From positions 1-6,603 of the forward strand of contig JALWWR010000067.1 in NCBI GenBank assembly GCA_026993045.1: DNA of 6,603 nucleotides, in the 5' to 3' direction. The translations under genes were made by a program, and so were the position numbers. The DNA comes from Thermodesulfatator sp. (GTDB taxonomy: Bacteria; Desulfobacterota; Thermodesulfobacteria; Thermodesulfobacteriales; Thermodesulfobacteriaceae). The notes under the pieces are model-generated. The model saw only the letters and a list, made by a program, of their open reading frames with translations. It ran no database searches and was not told where the DNA came from. Position 1 is the first letter of the stretch; the number at the start of each line of letters is the position of its first letter. Positions 5,953 to 6,603 of the stretch are shown here, one piece after another.

Positions 5953-6603
5953 TTGGATCGCAAGCTATTGATAGCCTTCGACGCCACTTCTCCTTCCCGA
6001 AAGGCCCTCTCTTATCTGAAAACGGTCTTTGGTCACCGGAAAGACCTTTCTCTGGTGGTTTACAGTGTGGCCCGCCGTCCTCCTAGTCATCTTTTGGTCC
6101 CTGGAAGCGGTCGCTCTACTTTAGTACGGGAAGAAATGCTGGAGAAGGTCATAAAGGAAAACTTGGAACAGGCCCGGGCCAAGGCCCAGCGGGGTTGGGA
6201 ACTTCTGACCGAGGTCTTTGACCCAGGGCAGGTGGAAACCAAAGTGGTCCTTCAGACGGGCGACATGGCTTACGAGATCATCCGAGAGGCCGAGCAAGGC
6301 ACCTATGACGCCATTGTAGTGGGCCGGCGAGGGCTTTCTAAACTCACCCAAGGTTTCATGGGGAGTGTCTCTTACAAGTTGGCCGAGCATGCTCGCCTTC
6401 CCGTCTGGATGATCTCTGGGGAGCGCTGGAATCATAAAGTCTTGGTGGCGGTGGATCTGGGGGAGCCAGGTTTCCGGGTGGTAGACCATGTGGCTTTTAT
6501 TTTTGCCGGAGATCCCAAGGTAGAAATCACCCTCCTGCCCATGGTCTATCCCTATTTAGACGCTGAGCCCGCACCTGTTCAACAGAAAGAAATTCAAGGA
6601 AAC
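5953..6603 (+). CDS. Universal stress protein (UspA family), probably tandem-domain, 3'-truncated
   Basis: Open reading frame with no stop, running off the right edge (217 residues visible), starting at TTG 5953 behind a GAGAGG site; it encodes MDRKLLIAFDATSPSRKAL and onward. The first Usp domain spans about residues 1-156. It contains the strand and loop LLIAFDAT with Asp10, the QTGDMAYEIIREAE helix (101-114), YDAIVVGRRG, and a full ATP-binding motif G124-x2-G127-x9-G137-S138, then HARLPVWMIS. An ATP-binding subclass member is therefore expected. A second repeat begins at about residue 161 (HKVLVAVDLGEPGFRVVDHV), with the same opening strand and Asp168, so the full protein is likely a tandem Usp of around 280-310 residues. 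The family acts in the cytosol in stress survival, with poorly defined mechanism. It is divergent from the PfpI-Tpx gene and may share its control. The family call is firm and the TTG start is likely. Confidence 0.88.
   Translation, partial: MDRKLLIAFDATSPSRKALSYLKTVFGHRKDLSLVVYSVARRPPSHLLVPGSGRSTLVREEMLEKVIKENLEQARAKAQRGWELLTEVFDPGQVETKVVLQTGDMAYEIIREAEQGTYDAIVVGRRGLSKLTQGFMGSVSYKLAEHARLPVWMISGERWNHKVLVAVDLGEPGFRVVDHVAFIFAGDPKVEITLLPMVYPYLDAEPAPVQQKEIQGN

Noticed and set aside
6121..6489. 122-codon minus-strand open frame
   Set aside because: It lies opposite the universal stress gene, whose plus-strand frame shows clear family motifs (G-x2-G-x9-GS). The antisense product resembles no family I recognise and has no ribosome binding site.

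Overview
The window reads as a gene-dense stretch of a bacterial chromosome, a little over half G+C, with almost no intergenic DNA. Proteins rich in Leu, Glu, Lys and Arg, frequent GTG/TTG starts and tightly overlapping genes suggest a thermophile. A Thermodesulfobacteria- or Aquificota-like lineage would fit, but I infer this from general style and no marker gene fixes it. I see no RNA gene, CRISPR array, insertion sequence or attachment site, and no gene-free stretch longer than about 70 bases.

Left part (1-3503, + strand): a three-gene block in which each gene overlaps the next by 4 or 8 bases. It encodes a MoxR-type AAA+ ATPase (its N-terminus with the Walker A lies outside the window), a DUF58 membrane protein and a TgpA-like membrane transglutaminase with an intact Cys-His-Asp triad. 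This is the classic MoxR/DUF58/transglutaminase cluster, thought to be a chaperone-like ATPase, an adaptor and a membrane-anchored enzyme working together on envelope proteins. Its substrate is unknown.

Middle (3521-4906, + strand): a cobalamin-binding-type radical SAM protein of unassigned substrate. It starts 17 bases after the transglutaminase stop. A good sigma70-type promoter is buried in the end of the transglutaminase gene, with a perfect TATAAT only 8 bases before the ATG. The transcript from it would therefore be leaderless or nearly so.

Right part (4858-6603): a minus-strand gene for an unusual fusion protein, an N-terminal DJ-1/PfpI (YhbO-type) domain joined in frame to a complete C-terminal Tpx-type thiol peroxidase. 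It converges on the radical SAM gene with a 49-base overlap of coding sequence. It diverges, across a 69-base AT-rich spacer, from a plus-strand universal stress protein gene with a TTG start that runs off the right edge. The two right-hand genes look like a stress-defence pair (peroxide and carbonyl/protein damage plus an ATP-binding stress protein).

The most noteworthy items are the PfpI-Tpx fusion, the leaderless promoter of the radical SAM gene and the tail-to-tail coding overlap. I do not see evidence for a wholly new multi-gene system.
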